Shown here: positions 51,001 to 58,661 of the stretch, piece after piece
Layout of the letters: each line of letters starts with the position of its first letter
Position numbering within the stretch: position 1 is the first letter of the stretch
Assembly (NCBI RefSeq): GCF_000716595.1
Contig: NZ_JNXC01000017.1
Span: 62,001-126,000, forward strand
Reading direction: 5' to 3'
Source of the DNA: Saccharothrix sp. NRRL B-16314
GTDB taxonomy: Bacteria > Actinomycetota > Actinomycetes > Mycobacteriales > Pseudonocardiaceae
Length of the DNA: 64,000 nucleotides
Program-made: the position numbers and the translations under genes
Notes under the pieces: model-generated
The model's database searches: none
What the model saw: only the letters and a program-made list of their open reading frames with translations
Told to the model about the DNA's origin: nothing

Positions 51001-51405
51001 ACCCGGTACGCGGACATGATGCTGCGGCACCAGTGGCTGCCGGAGCTGGTGCGGCAGGCGTTGGCGTGCGGTGACGTCGCCACGGCTTGGTCGGCGGTGG
51101 AGGCGTGCGAGGCGGAGGCTGCTCGGGAGACGAAGGAGGCCCGTGCGTCGGCTGCGGCGCGGCGGTGCCGGAGCGTGCTGGCGGCGGACCCGGAGGGCTT
51201 GGCCCCGGTGGTCGGGCACTACCGGGCGGTCGGGCGGACGTTCGAGCTGGCGCAGACGCTGGAGGACCAGGCCGTGCTGTTGGCGCGACGTGGGCAGGCA
51301 ACGGAAGCCAAGGGCGTCGTAGGCGAGGCAATCACCCTCTACCGAGGCTTCGGCGCCCTCTGGGACGTCCGCCGCGCCGCTGCGCGGGTCGCGGAACCAG
51401 GCTGA
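48001..51405 (+). CDS. Large SARP-type regulator with ATPase and TPR domains (second of a tandem pair)
   Basis: 1134 residues, paralogous to the preceding gene through its full length: SARP domain (ALRVELLGTVRAWSGEREVALGSSRPRALF), BTAD, Walker A VEGEMGIGKSALVAAVL, Walker B LVFALDDLQWSDETS and TPR repeats. Shared stretches include MAFRHPLIRQALY, with KLAFRHPLIRQALY in the first copy. The ATG overlaps the stop of copy one. The pair very likely arose by tandem duplication with later divergence; they may form a heteromer. Confidence 0.88.
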   Translation: MTGALRVELLGTVRAWSGEREVALGSSRPRALFAMLALRSGGVGRDELVAGVWGTDAPPTAEGSVHTYVSTLRKALEPDRPRGTASRLLVSAGSGYRLLVDGGLDVARFESLRDQARRLLADGDPEAARRSLDEALELWRGEALAGLTGPFADAQRRRLGEARTTARELRAEAALASGAHAEVVAELAALVAEEPLRERARELLMLALHRSGRSAEALEVFRDARRVLVAELEVEPGQRLRAAHEHILSGTDPEPVKRPVSFVEPASTFDADLVGRDVELAAVRRLVDDVTTGTGRLLWVEGEMGIGKSALVAAVLAQAARAGHQIAHAVADELGSRFPLRLALDCLGVDAHSPEPRRAATARALRQERPAGSIFADSDPVFGAVDRLVALVEQLCADGPLVFALDDLQWSDETSTQVWHRLTTVARRLPLLLVGAARPVPYRAEVARLRRDVESGGGAVLDLAPLADTEVAGLVGRLVGASPGPGLRRIAARAGGNPLYVREVADALVRERVVEVDTGVADVAVHALDRVPVSLVSAVTGRLDFLSDPTREVLRWSALLGGEFVVGDLSVVLGTPVFDLAVRLEEAIAAGVLRDAGPRMAFRHPLIRQALYEGTPASLRTALHQQAAQALAASGAPVDHVAEQLLAAAGEVGAWVVDWLVERAPALVYRAPLVAVELLQRCLRSSVARDERDATLMAHLSSALFRIGRDAEAEEHARRALPRLRSPDLIAEVRWTLAYMPYRGARAEEAVAASREALADPVLSDMWRARLLSLLALVQRAGIGELDDAEVSARAAIEAGERAADPFAIGQALEVLWQVEAVRRDYPRAVAYLDQALDVVGTDVSLTDLRLLLLDNRIFTLQCLDRLDEATSSLRAAFELAGRGTPVAGLHLAAAVHQFWLGGWDEAVAGLEAVVGDPEFTGFGLREGGPVLLQGVAALIAAHRDDGVALAAHLETGLTLPLVTEAYRENCDFLVAAQAMAAAREGDHAGAVAVLGTILDTRYADMMLRHQWLPELVRQALACGDVATAWSAVEACEAEAARETKEARASAAARRCRSVLAADPEGLAPVVGHYRAVGRTFELAQTLEDQAVLLARRGQATEAKGVVGEAITLYRGFGALWDVRRAAARVAEPG

Positions 51406-52211
51406 TCGCCCGCCGGTGTCTGTCGCGCGGGTGTCCGTCGCGCGGGTCACGGTGGGGCGGTAAGCCGGCGACCGACTCGAGCTGTGCGTGTCGCGGGTGC
51501 GGACTGAGCGCTTGTCGGCGTCATGCTGGTGAAGGCGTCGGGCGTGCGACCACCCCAAGCCGCACGGGTGGCCCCCAAGCCGCGCGGGTGGCAGAGCCGA
51601 GCACCCGCCGGTCTGGTGAGCGTGGTGATGGCCGTCCCTGGACCGACCCGAGCCGTGCGCGTCGCGGGTGCGGACTGGGGTCCTGCCGGTGTCGTGCGTG
51701 GCGTGCGGGTCGTGCAGTCGAGCTGGCGATCGATCCGAGCCGCGCGGGTGGTGGGAGCGGGCGGCTGGGGAGTTCGGTCCGGTTCGGGGTCCGGTTCGGG
51801 TTGGGTGTGTGGTTCGTTCCGGGTTCGGTGGGTGGTGCATTCCAGCGCTGTGGGATGGGGATGGTCGGGGGGCCGTGGTGCCGTACCTTCTTCTTTCTGG
51901 CAACACATTCGGCGTTTCCATTCATCCCCGGTGCTGGCGCCACTTTCGGGTGATCTCAGTGGTGCGGTGCCGGACGGTCGGCGGTGCCGGACGGTCGGTG
52001 GTGCCCAAGGGTCGGTGGTGCCCAAGGGGCGGTGGTGCCGGACGGTCGGTGGTGTTGAAGGTCGGTGGCGGCCGATGGTCGGTGGTGGCCGATGGCCGAT
52101 GGCCGATGGCCGATGGCCGGTGGCCGGTGGCCCGGTGACCGGTGTCGGTGGTCGGTGGCCCCGTGACTGGCGACCAGTGTCGGTGGTCGGTGGCTCGGTG
52201 CCGGCGAGCGG
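51406..52211. repeat. Repeat-rich non-coding region
   Basis: About 800 bp without a believable gene. Near-duplicates of TCGCGGGTGCGGACTG occur at about 51490 and 51661. A 15-bp degenerate unit (GGACGGTCGGTGGTGCC-like) repeats between 51962 and 52050, and four exact GATGGCC units with GGTGGCC variants run from 52084 to 52132. High GC and biased composition keep all six frames open for long stretches, which is not evidence of coding. Confidence 0.75.
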
Positions 52212-52412
52212 TCAGGGGTGGGGTGGTTGGTCGTCGTCGTGCGCGGGGGCGTTGATCACTCCGTCGGCGGACATCACCCACGGTGCCTCGGCGCGGGCCC
52301 GGCGGGCCGGGTGTGGCGTCCGGTCCTTGGCGCGGAGACCCCGCAGCGCCAGGTCCACCACGTGGCGCAGCGCCGCACCGTCCTTCCTGACCGCCACCTC
52401 GGGCTTGCTCAT
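52212..52412 (-). CDS. Possible 66-residue small protein after the LuxR-type gene
   Basis: The ATG lies 1 nt beyond the LuxR stop (TGAGATG), with GGGGA 10 nt upstream of it. The peptide starts MSKPEVAVRKDGAALRHVV and ends WVMSADGVINAPAHDDD... with a polar tail. There are no cysteines. It could be a small operon-encoded protein or a ribosomal peptide; no family is recognised. The repeat-rich stretch follows directly. Confidence 0.35.
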   Translation of the reverse strand: MSKPEVAVRKDGAALRHVVDLALRGLRAKDRTPHPARRARAEAPWVMSADGVINAPAHDDDQPPHP

Positions 52413-52413
52413 C

Positions 52414-53034
52414 TCAAATCATCCCCTTCCGGAGGGCGTAGGCCACCGCGTGCGGCCGGTTGCGCAGGTTGAGCCGGGTCGTGATCCCGTAGAACACGTT
52501 CTTGATGGTCCGCTCCGAGTACGACAACCGGCCCGCGATCTCCGCCGTGTCCAACCCGTCCGCCATCAACCGCAGCACGTCCGCCTCCCGAGCGGACAGC
52601 CGGTCGGGGCCGCCCTCCGGTGACAGCACCTGCTGCTGCAACCGCTGCACGTGCCGCAGCAGTTCCGCCACCATGTTCGGCGGCATCACGCCACCACCCG
52701 CCGCCGCCGACAGGACACTGCGCAGCACCAGCTGGTCGGTCACCGTGGCGCGCGGCAGGATCGCGACGATCCGGCACTCCACCGCCGTCAGCACGTCCGC
52801 CTCGCCGACCTCGTCGACGATCAGCACCACCGGCGCACCCACGTGCGCGGCGGCCCGCCGCAGCCGCGACACGACCTCGGCGGTCAGCCGGTTGACCGCC
52901 ACCACCACGACGTCGGGCTTCTCGTGCTGCGCGTTCTCCAACACCCGCACGTCGGACCTCGACCCGAAGTACGCGATCAGACCCGTCATGCTCAGGTGAT
53001 CGGCCGCCTGGACGACGACCCGGACTTTCTCCAC
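52414..53034 (-). CDS. LuxR-type response regulator with atypical receiver
   Basis: 206 residues. The C-terminal LuxR helix-turn-helix is clear: LSAREADVLRLMADGLDTAEIAGRLSYSERTIKNVFYGITTRLNLRNRPHAV (quoted in part as LSAREADVLRLMADGL). The N-terminal domain resembles a receiver (KVRVVVQAADHLSMTGLIAYFGS), but where the phosphorylatable Asp is expected it reads PDVVVVAVNRL, so the Asp appears replaced. GGGAGG is 5 nt before the GTG. It lies downstream of the eCIS genes on the same strand and may control them without phosphorylation. Confidence 0.8.
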   Translation of the reverse strand: MEKVRVVVQAADHLSMTGLIAYFGSRSDVRVLENAQHEKPDVVVVAVNRLTAEVVSRLRRAAAHVGAPVVLIVDEVGEADVLTAVECRIVAILPRATVTDQLVLRSVLSAAAGGGVMPPNMVAELLRHVQRLQQQVLSPEGGPDRLSAREADVLRLMADGLDTAEIAGRLSYSERTIKNVFYGITTRLNLRNRPHAVAYALRKGMI

Positions 53035-53112
53035 CGCTGCCTCCCACGGTCTCGGTTTGCAACACCGAGTCTGTGATCTGCGGCTTCACGCGGTCTCAAA
53101 GGCGTCTACAAG

Positions 53113-53146
53113 GATTCTTCACGCCCGCCGGCCGCCGTGAAGAATC
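53113..53146. terminator. Hairpin terminator after the epimerase gene
   Basis: GATTCTTCAC and GTGAAGAATC form a perfect 10-bp stem with a 14-nt loop, between the epimerase stop and the LuxR gene start on the reverse strand. It should end or reduce transcription from the eCIS operon into the LuxR gene. Confidence 0.75.
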
Positions 53147-53173
53147 ATGGAGAAGGGCCGGCGCACACCGAAC

Positions 53174-54265
53174 TCAACACCGGGGACCGCTGCCGGTCAA
53201 GGGGTTGGCCGGCACGTCCGCCCACCGCGCGTGCACCGACAGCAGGATGTCCGCCAGACCGTGCACCGGCTGCCAGCCCGGGTAGTCGCGCCGGAACTTG
53301 CGGGTGTCGGTGATCCACCACCGCACGTCGGCGAACCGCTGCTCGGGCGTGTACTCGAACGGCACCTCGCCGCCGGTCAGGTACTCGTACTGCGCGATCA
53401 GCTCCAGAATCGACGCGCTCCGCTCCCGCCCACCACCCGCGTGGTAGACCTCGCCGGGCCTCGGGTCCAGGTAGAAGTGCCAGAACATCTCCACCAGGTC
53501 CCGCGCGTCGAGCACGTCGCGCACCTGCTTGCCGCCGTGCCCGATCACCGGGAACGTCGCACCGCGCACGGCGGAGCGCACCAGGTGCGACAGGAACCCG
53601 TCCTGCTCCACGCCCGCGTGCCACGCGCCGGTCACGCTGCCGCACCGGAACACGCCGACCCGCAGCCCGGACCCGCTCGCGTACGACCGCGCGGCGAGGT
53701 CGGCGGCCAGCTTCGACACCCCGAAGAACGTCCGGTTCGCGCCGTCCCCGCGGATCGACTCGTCGACGCCGTGCTCGTGGTACGGGTGCGAGGGCTCGAT
53801 CTCCCACCTGGTCGACGTCTCCACCAACGGCAGGGAGTCGGCCGCGTCGCCGTGCACCTTCCTGGTGGACGTCAGCACGACGACCGCGTCCGGGCAGTGC
53901 GCCCGGACCGTCTCCAGCAGGTTCATCGTGCCGACGGCGTTGACGTTCAGGTCAACCAACGGCTGCTTGGCGGCCCAGTTGTCGCTGGGCTGCCCGGCCG
54001 TGTGAACGACCAGCTTGACGTCCGTGCCGTACTCGCCGAACACGCTGGTGAGCGCGTCGAGGTCACGCACGTCCGCCCGGTAATGCAGGTAGTTCGGGAT
54101 GCGCTCGACGTCCGCCAGGCTGTCCGCGACCGAACCGGCCACGCCGAAGAAGTTCCGCCGCATCCCGTTGTCCACCCCCACGACGAGGTCGAACCTCGCC
54201 GCGAACGCCCGCACCGCCTCACCACCCACCAGGCCCGCCGAGCCGGTGACGACTACCACGTCCAT
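53174..54265 (-). CDS. NAD-dependent epimerase/dehydratase family protein with Phe in place of the catalytic Tyr
   Basis: A 363-residue extended-SDR protein. VVVTGSAGLVGGEAV binds NAD(P); DNGMRRNFFGV and HTAGQPSDNWA resemble CDP-paratose/tyvelose epimerase-type sequences. In the expected YxxxK site it reads TFFGVSKLAADLAA, with Phe at the Tyr position. AGGAG is 7 nt before the ATG. It lies within the reverse-strand eCIS region, 38 nt after the zinc-ribbon protein stop, so it may modify a surface sugar linked to the system or be unrelated. Confidence 0.75.
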   Translation of the reverse strand: MDVVVVTGSAGLVGGEAVRAFAARFDLVVGVDNGMRRNFFGVAGSVADSLADVERIPNYLHYRADVRDLDALTSVFGEYGTDVKLVVHTAGQPSDNWAAKQPLVDLNVNAVGTMNLLETVRAHCPDAVVVLTSTRKVHGDAADSLPLVETSTRWEIEPSHPYHEHGVDESIRGDGANRTFFGVSKLAADLAARSYASGSGLRVGVFRCGSVTGAWHAGVEQDGFLSHLVRSAVRGATFPVIGHGGKQVRDVLDARDLVEMFWHFYLDPRPGEVYHAGGGRERSASILELIAQYEYLTGGEVPFEYTPEQRFADVRWWITDTRKFRRDYPGWQPVHGLADILLSVHARWADVPANPLTGSGPRC

Positions 54266-54303
54266 GTACCGCTCCTGTTCAGTCCGCAATGGACACTCAA
54301 GGG

Positions 54304-55458
54304 TCAGGGCCGGCGGAAGAACTCCACCTCGCCCAACGCGATGTGCCGTCCCGGCGCCAGCCCGGCGGCGGCGCGCACGACCAGCCGGATCCGCACCACT
54401 CCGCTCACGGCGGTGTCGACGCGTTGTGGCCCGACCCGGTCGGCGAGGGGCACCGGGATGGTGCGGTTGACGCCGTCAACCGACGTCACCACCATGTCCA
54501 GCGACGTCACCCGGGCCTGCCCCAGGAACGCCTTCTCCTCCACCCCGGCGCCCGTGTGCACCACCACCGACAGCAGCCGGAACGGGTTGGTGAAACCGAA
54601 CTCCGCGGTGTCGCCCACGGCGGTCGCACCCCAGTACCGGTTCGACAGGCCGTCCACGGCGGCGGCGGCCGGGTGGCCGGGGACCTCGGCGGTGGCGGTG
54701 CTGCTGGCCGGGCCGACGGCGACCGGGGTGGACGTCTTGTCGCGGATGTCCTCGATCAGCGCCAAAGCGTTGGGGTAGAAGAGGATCGCGGCCACCAGCA
54801 GCATCGCGCACGCCACCACCGCGGCCAGTCGGCGCAACCACCGTGACCGGTCGCCGTGCCACCGCCACCGACGCCGGGTCTGCGCGCGCTCCTTGCTCAC
54901 ATCGGAGGAGATCAACGGCGTGGCGCAGCGGCGGCAGAAGCGGCGTCCGGGCGGGTTCGCGACGCCGCACGCCGGGCACGGTGGCCCGATGACCACCTCG
55001 TCGTCCCCCGCGCTGGGCAGCGGCCGTCGTGCCACCGGACGACCGGGCGGCACCGGTCCCGACCGCTTCTCGGGCTCCGGCTCGGCAGGCCCCGGGAGGT
55101 CGAACCCCTGGAGGTCAAACCCAGGGATGCCAGGTTCCGGGATGCCGAACTCCGAGATGCCGAACTCCGGGGTGCCGAACTCCGGGGCGCCGAACTCTGG
55201 GGTGCCGAACTCTGGGGTGCCGAACCCCGGCTCGGCGGGCTCCGGGATGCCAGGCTCCCAGGTGCGAGGCTCTCGGGTGCCAGGCGCTGCGGTGCGCGGC
55301 TCTGCGATGCCAGGCTTTGAGGTGCGAGGCGCTGCGGTGCCGGGCTTTGAGGTGCCAGGCTTTGGAGTGGTGGCAGCCCAGCCCAAATAGGTTCCGCAGT
55401 TGCCGCAGAAGTCGTCGGCGTCCCGCATGGGCGAGCCGCACTGCGTGCACAGGCGCAT
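54304..55458 (-). CDS. Zinc-ribbon membrane protein with discoidin-like C-terminal domain
   Basis: A 384-residue protein. It opens with a zinc ribbon (MRLCTQCGSPMRDADDFCGNCG), then a 90-residue Pro/Gly-rich linker of 5-residue repeats (FGTPE, about six copies), a second zinc ribbon (CPACGVANPPGRRFCRRC), a single membrane segment (LAAVVACAMLLVAAILFYP) and a C-terminal β-rich domain resembling an F5/8-type or NADase-type glycan-binding domain. The first ATG lies 1 nt past the tail-protein stop (TGACATG). Such proteins occur next to actinobacterial eCIS genes and may anchor or regulate the particle. Function inferred. Confidence 0.7.
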   Translation of the reverse strand: MRLCTQCGSPMRDADDFCGNCGTYLGWAATTPKPGTSKPGTAAPRTSKPGIAEPRTAAPGTREPRTWEPGIPEPAEPGFGTPEFGTPEFGAPEFGTPEFGISEFGIPEPGIPGFDLQGFDLPGPAEPEPEKRSGPVPPGRPVARRPLPSAGDDEVVIGPPCPACGVANPPGRRFCRRCATPLISSDVSKERAQTRRRWRWHGDRSRWLRRLAAVVACAMLLVAAILFYPNALALIEDIRDKTSTPVAVGPASSTATAEVPGHPAAAAVDGLSNRYWGATAVGDTAEFGFTNPFRLLSVVVHTGAGVEEKAFLGQARVTSLDMVVTSVDGVNRTIPVPLADRVGPQRVDTAVSGVVRIRLVVRAAAGLAPGRHIALGEVEFFRRP

Positions 55459-55459
55459 G

Positions 55460-56002
55460 TCAGTCCCCGTCCACCACTTCGACGGTGCAGGTGACGTGCA
55501 GCGGGCACGCCGCGTCGACCAGCGCCACCACCCGCTCCCGGTCGACCACCCCGGACCGGCCCGGCCGCACCCGCACCACGACGACGTCCCGCCGTTCGGG
55601 CAGGGCGGTGTCCGGTCGGGTGGACCACGTCGCGCCGGGGCCGTCCACCACCTCGGCGCGCACCCCCAAGCACAGCTCCAGGCGTGCGACGAGTCCGGCA
55701 GCGGTGCCGCGCAGACGGTGCAGCTCGACGGCTCGGCGCACCGCTTCACGTCGCAGCGGCTCCGGCCACGACGGGTCCGCGTCCGCAGCCACCCAGGACG
55801 ACAACCACGTCACGAAGTCCTCGGGGGCGAGGTCGGCGTCGAAGTACTCGGGCAGGTTGTCCAGGGTCGACAGGATCGCGGACAGCACGGCGTCCAGTCC
55901 CGACGTGAACCGCTGGGCGAAGTCGTCCGCCGCGTACAGCGCGGGCAGCATCCGGCCCAGCGGATACCTGCTGGGCAGCTCGGGGAGCGCGACGCGGCTC
56001 AT
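55460..56002 (-). CDS. eCIS/phage tail protein I-like baseplate component
   Basis: 180 residues with the tail-protein-I pattern: LPSRYPLGRMLPALYAADDFAQRFTSGLDAVLSAILSTLDNLP and YFDADLAPEDFVTWLSSWV, a domain that in phages and injection systems contributes to the baseplate. The ATG overlaps the baseplate J stop by 4 nt. Its own stop is 1 nt from the zinc-ribbon start. Confidence 0.85.
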   Translation of the reverse strand: MSRVALPELPSRYPLGRMLPALYAADDFAQRFTSGLDAVLSAILSTLDNLPEYFDADLAPEDFVTWLSSWVAADADPSWPEPLRREAVRRAVELHRLRGTAAGLVARLELCLGVRAEVVDGPGATWSTRPDTALPERRDVVVVRVRPGRSGVVDRERVVALVDAACPLHVTCTVEVVDGD

Positions 56003-57927
56003 GACACCACGACCTGGTGCTGGTAGGAGAACACCAGCGCGTTCGGCGCCACCTCGACCCGGTCGACCGGTGCGCCGCGCGCCCCCGTGATCGGGTTGGC
56101 CGGGAAGAGCCGGATCTCCTCTACCAGCCGCACACCGGCGACACCTTGCAGCACCGCGAAGACCTCGCCGAACTGAACCGGCCGGCCGAACTCCCACCCC
56201 GTCCCGTCCGTGCCGCCGCGCAGGGGGTTGAGGTAGCGGTAGAGGGCGTCCAGCGCTTCTTCACGCACCCGGTTGCCCTCCGCTTCCGGCGCCGCCACCC
56301 GTGCGACGACCGTGATGCCCTGGTAGCGGGGCGGTTCGACGACGAGCCGCGTCCCGAGCAGCCGCCGTTCGTCCAGCCTCCGGGCCACCGCCGACACCAC
56401 GTCCTCGGTCGGCACCAACTGCTCGAACCGCAGCCGGTCACCCTGGTCCGCGACGGCGTCAGGCACCACCAGCACCCTCGCCGAGCCCGGCCCGTCGGGC
56501 AGGCACCGCACCCTGGCCAACGACGGCGCGGCCAGCCTGGCGATGTGCTCGTGGTCCTCGGCGGTCACCGCCCGCTCCTGAACCCGCAGCTGGTGGGGTG
56601 CGCGCACCTTCGCCTCGGCCACGGTCTCGCCGTCGACACCACCGCGTGCCGCCTCCCGGTTCTCCACCGCCGACACGTACGGCACGGAACTGCGCAGCAC
56701 GGAGATCGCGCCGCGCGCCACGTTGCCCGAACGCCCACCACCCGTGCGGTAACGGGGCACCTGCACCACAGAGCCCTTCGGCGGCACCGCGCCGTAGCGG
56801 CGCAGCGACCCGTCCGCTTCACGGACCGCCGGCGGGAACTGGAACTCGCCCCGGATGGCGTCCAGCACCACGTGCCGGTCGTCCGGACCCGACGCGCCGA
56901 AGTGCTCCACGACGGTCCAGTCCTGCCAGCCGTCGCCCGCCGAGACCCGCACCACCAGGGGATCGCCGTCCAGCAGCACGGGGGAGCGCGGCACGGTGAA
57001 CCGCTGCCCCGGCACGCCCGCCGTCTCGCCCAGCGGCACGTCCGCCACGGTTTCCGCGTGCTCCGCGGCCGTGGTGCCGCCGATGGTGAACGCCTCGGCC
57101 TCCCGGATGGTCGGTGAGTTGGCGTAGAACGGCTGTTCGCGCGCCGGCTCGGTGACCCGGCAGCGCAGCCAGCCCGCGCGGTGACCCGCGACCACCGACT
57201 CGGTGTGCCCGGCGGGCACGTGCAGCACCACCTCACCGGGCCGGTTCAGGCCGCCGGTGCTGTCCTCGTCCACCTCGCACGGCAGCCAGTCCTGCCCGGT
57301 CCACGCCTCCCACACCAGCGGCGGCTGCCGGGGGTCGACGCCGATGCCCTCGACCCGGCTGTCCAGCCGCAGCACCACGACGCAGCGCGGCACCGCCGCG
57401 GACAGGCCGAACAACGTCGCGTCACCGACCGCGGGCGTGGCCTGGAAGCACCGCACGTCCTGGTTCGCCTCCAGGTCTTTGGTGCGGTCGGAGTGCTCGC
57501 CCGACGCGGCCCTCGTCACCAGCCGCACCACCGAACACGGCACCACGGCCAGCTCGTCCGTGGTGGCGAACACGACCGCCTCCGAGTCCTCCGAGCGCTC
57601 CGTGGACACCTCGGTGCCGACCGGCAGCACGACGGCCTGCGGCTGCGGCGCGGACAGCCAGAACGTGACGTCGGCGCGTGCCGCGGTCGGCGGGAACAGG
57701 GTGACGCCGAGCAGGTCGAGGAACGCCAGGTGGTTGCGCTCGGGTACCCGGTTGAGCCGGTAGACGAGCTGGTCGACCATCTGCGCGAACGTCTCGATGA
57801 GCGTGACGCCGGGGTCGGACACGTTGTGGTCCGTCCACTCCGGACAGCTCTGCTGGACGTACCGCTTGGCCTCGTCCACGAGCTGCTGGAAGCGCCGGTC
57901 GTCCAGGTTGGGTGCGGGCAGCCCCAT
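55999..57927 (-). CDS. Baseplate J/gp47-like wedge protein
   Basis: A 642-residue baseplate protein. It starts MGLPAPNLDDRRFQQLVDEAKRYV and contains DHNVSDPGVTLIETFAQMVDQLVYRLNRVPE, an arrangement typical of baseplate J/gp6-like wedge proteins of contractile systems; the C-terminal part has EALDALYRYLNPLRGGTDGTGWEFGRPVQFGEVF, another family hallmark (quoted in pieces). It would form the baseplate ring around the spike. ATG shares one base with the gp25 stop (TGATG). Confidence 0.88.
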   Translation of the reverse strand: MGLPAPNLDDRRFQQLVDEAKRYVQQSCPEWTDHNVSDPGVTLIETFAQMVDQLVYRLNRVPERNHLAFLDLLGVTLFPPTAARADVTFWLSAPQPQAVVLPVGTEVSTERSEDSEAVVFATTDELAVVPCSVVRLVTRAASGEHSDRTKDLEANQDVRCFQATPAVGDATLFGLSAAVPRCVVVLRLDSRVEGIGVDPRQPPLVWEAWTGQDWLPCEVDEDSTGGLNRPGEVVLHVPAGHTESVVAGHRAGWLRCRVTEPAREQPFYANSPTIREAEAFTIGGTTAAEHAETVADVPLGETAGVPGQRFTVPRSPVLLDGDPLVVRVSAGDGWQDWTVVEHFGASGPDDRHVVLDAIRGEFQFPPAVREADGSLRRYGAVPPKGSVVQVPRYRTGGGRSGNVARGAISVLRSSVPYVSAVENREAARGGVDGETVAEAKVRAPHQLRVQERAVTAEDHEHIARLAAPSLARVRCLPDGPGSARVLVVPDAVADQGDRLRFEQLVPTEDVVSAVARRLDERRLLGTRLVVEPPRYQGITVVARVAAPEAEGNRVREEALDALYRYLNPLRGGTDGTGWEFGRPVQFGEVFAVLQGVAGVRLVEEIRLFPANPITGARGAPVDRVEVAPNALVFSYQHQVVVS

Positions 57928-58334
57928 CACTCCGCGCTCCCTTCGTCGGGGATGGTGTAGAAGGGGAAGACCAGGTTGCGCTGGTCGTTGGTCGACCGGA
58001 TCGTGTAGCGGACGTCGATGTAGAGCGTCCCGGCCTCGACCGCGTCGAACGCGACGACCACGTCGTCGACCTCGATCCGCGGCTCCCACCGGTCCAGCGC
58101 GGCGCGCACCTCGCGGGCGATGTGGCCGGCCGTGGCGCCGTCCGCCGACGCGAACACGTGCTCGTGGATGCCGCAGCCGAACTCGGGGCGCATCGGCCGT
58201 TCGCCCGGCGCGGTGCCCAGGACGAGCCGGATGGCCTCGGTGATCTCCTGCTCGCGCTCGACCATCCCGATCCCGCCGGTGGGTCCGGTGCGCAGCGGGA
58301 ACCCCCAGCCGCGCCCGATGAAGCTCTCGCTCAT
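57927..58334 (-). CDS. gp25-like baseplate protein
   Basis: 135 residues with the GPW/gp25 pattern: GRGWGFPLRTGPTGGIGM, EREQEITEAIRLVLGTAPGERPMRPEFGCGI and LYIDVRYTIRSTNDQRNLVFPFY. gp25 links sheath and baseplate in contractile tails. GGAGG stands 6 nt before the ATG at 58334; an ATG three bases earlier is possible. Confidence 0.92.
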   Translation of the reverse strand: MSESFIGRGWGFPLRTGPTGGIGMVEREQEITEAIRLVLGTAPGERPMRPEFGCGIHEHVFASADGATAGHIAREVRAALDRWEPRIEVDDVVVAFDAVEAGTLYIDVRYTIRSTNDQRNLVFPFYTIPDEGSAE

Positions 58335-58639
58335 CATCTGCCTCCGATGTGGACGGTGAGCGCGCCGGTGAGGATGTCCGCCTTGCAGGTGGTGCTGTCG
58401 CCGACCCGTGCCGCGACCACCCCGCCGATGAGCACCTGGCCGCCGATGCGGGGCTTGACGATGTTCAACGGCCCCATGACGGCGTCCTTCGGCACGATGC
58501 ACACGTGCAGGCTCCCGCCGACGGCGGCGGGTTTGCCCTCGATCAGGACCGTGGTCACCTTGGCGGCGACGGCGGGCGGCGGTGTGCCGATGGCGCCGCC
58601 GTGCGTCGTCTTGTCGCCCATCCGGGCAGCGGGGGGCAT
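58334..58639 (-). CDS. PAAR-domain spike tip protein
   Basis: 101 residues. MPPAARMGDKTTHGG and VVAARVGDSTTCKADILTGALTVHIGG carry the PAAR-type repeats. PAAR proteins cap the spike and may bind zinc or deliver effectors. It lies between the VgrG-like and gp25 genes, the usual order. Confidence 0.88.
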   Translation of the reverse strand: MPPAARMGDKTTHGGAIGTPPPAVAAKVTTVLIEGKPAAVGGSLHVCIVPKDAVMGPLNIVKPRIGGQVLIGGVVAARVGDSTTCKADILTGALTVHIGGR

Positions 58640-58661
58640 CAGGTCTCCCTCGTCACGTGCG

